Source of the DNA: Pseudooceanicola batsensis HTCC2597
GTDB lineage: Bacteria; Pseudomonadota; Alphaproteobacteria; Rhodobacterales; Rhodobacteraceae
Reading direction: 5' to 3'
DNA: 64,000 nucleotides
Assembly: GCF_000152725.1 (NCBI RefSeq)
Contig: NZ_CH724131.1
Span: 1,289,856 to 1,353,855, forward strand
This document shows, piece after piece, positions 63,926 to 64,000 of this stretch (positions are counted from its first letter, which is position 1; each line of letters opens with the position of its first letter). The notes below the pieces were generated by a model. That model made no database searches. It was not told the DNA's origin and saw only the letters and a program-made list of their open reading frames with translations. The position numbers were made by a program, and so were the translations under genes.

Positions 63926-64000
63926 CGCGTCATCCTCTGGTCAAAAGAGCCTTGAGGAAGCATATCCTCGAAAGCAAAGTCAATATTTTCAGGGTGGAAT

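Noticed and set aside
63926-64000. Promoter of argD (TTGACT on the minus strand)
   Set aside because: The hexamer is present, but no -10 box lies at 16-18 bases spacing, so I do not annotate it.

Overview
The window looks like chromosome of a very GC-rich alphaproteobacterium of the Rhodobacteraceae (Rhodobacter/Roseobacter group). Evidence: the sorbitol-mannitol-fructose polyol gene order at the left end, a VPLPA-CTERM secreted protein, a Hint-domain protein, a nucleoside-salvage run cdd-deoA-deoB-add-upp, a fused malic enzyme/phosphotransacetylase, and intergenic repeats of the kind common in that family. I see no rRNA, tRNA, CRISPR array, transposase, integrase or phage module. The gene content is mostly housekeeping and central metabolism. 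What is unexplained lies mainly between the genes.

Layout. 1-2.8 kb: end of a polyol operon (smoS, mtlK, fructokinase). 3.4-5.3 kb: a leftward envelope/stress group (DUF475/TerC-like membrane protein, holin-like protein, DUF883 protein) with an excellent EcfG-type promoter in front of the DUF883 gene. 5.5-10 kb: secreted protein, YedK/HMCES protein, DUF1992 protein, SGNH lipoprotein, periplasmic 5'-nucleotidase. 10.3-12 kb: DUF952-pyrD-ArsC-like, three genes with overlapping ends. 12.2-14.5 kb: MATE pump and two thioesterases, also overlapping. 14.7-22.5 kb: beta-oxidation cluster (two paralogous MerR regulators, large acyl-CoA dehydrogenase, small unknown, GST, thiolase, FadJ-type protein). 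22.7-26.3 kb: VPLPA-CTERM protein and a NitT/TauT-type ABC importer. 26.6-32.8 kb: Hint protein, sulfotransferase, a tandem palindrome array, TSUP exporter, acyl-CoA ligase, a membrane protein with a decayed peptidase motif, and a decayed Ada zinc domain. 33-39 kb: SPOR protein and nucleoside salvage. 39.5-44.6 kb: maeB, prpE and a CsbD stress protein. 45-51 kb: nadK, glyA, small membrane protein, hydrolase, DUF1353 lipoprotein, dodecin. 51.3-57.4 kb: lepA, MBL-fold protein, secreted proteins, sirtuin, copper chaperone pair, rpmB. 57.6-64 kb: meaB, hrpB, argF, argD.

How the genes work together: the 14.7-22.5 kb cluster with the acyl-CoA ligase at 29.5 kb covers activation and oxidation of acyl chains. 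PrpE, MaeB and MeaB fit the handling of the resulting propionyl/acetyl units. Upp, Add, DeoA, DeoB, Cdd and PyrD cover pyrimidine synthesis and nucleoside recycling. The DUF883/holin group, CsbD and the small protein at 50.8 kb share sites that match or nearly match the EcfG promoter, which suggests a scattered general-stress regulon.

The best lead is a composite intergenic repeat with ten copies in 64 kb. Full copies contain one or two perfect GC hairpins followed by CCCCGG, an AT-rich core and a purine-rich tail, and most sit just past a stop codon in the direction of transcription. Two other palindrome families are present: a 'CATCCTCGGG...CCCGAGG' family, with a 30-base identical pair 32 kb apart and a tandem array of seven and a half units at 28.24-28.60 kb, and a 'GGTGCGTG' family. 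Coordinates of starts were set by ribosome-binding sites where these were clear, including two TTG starts.
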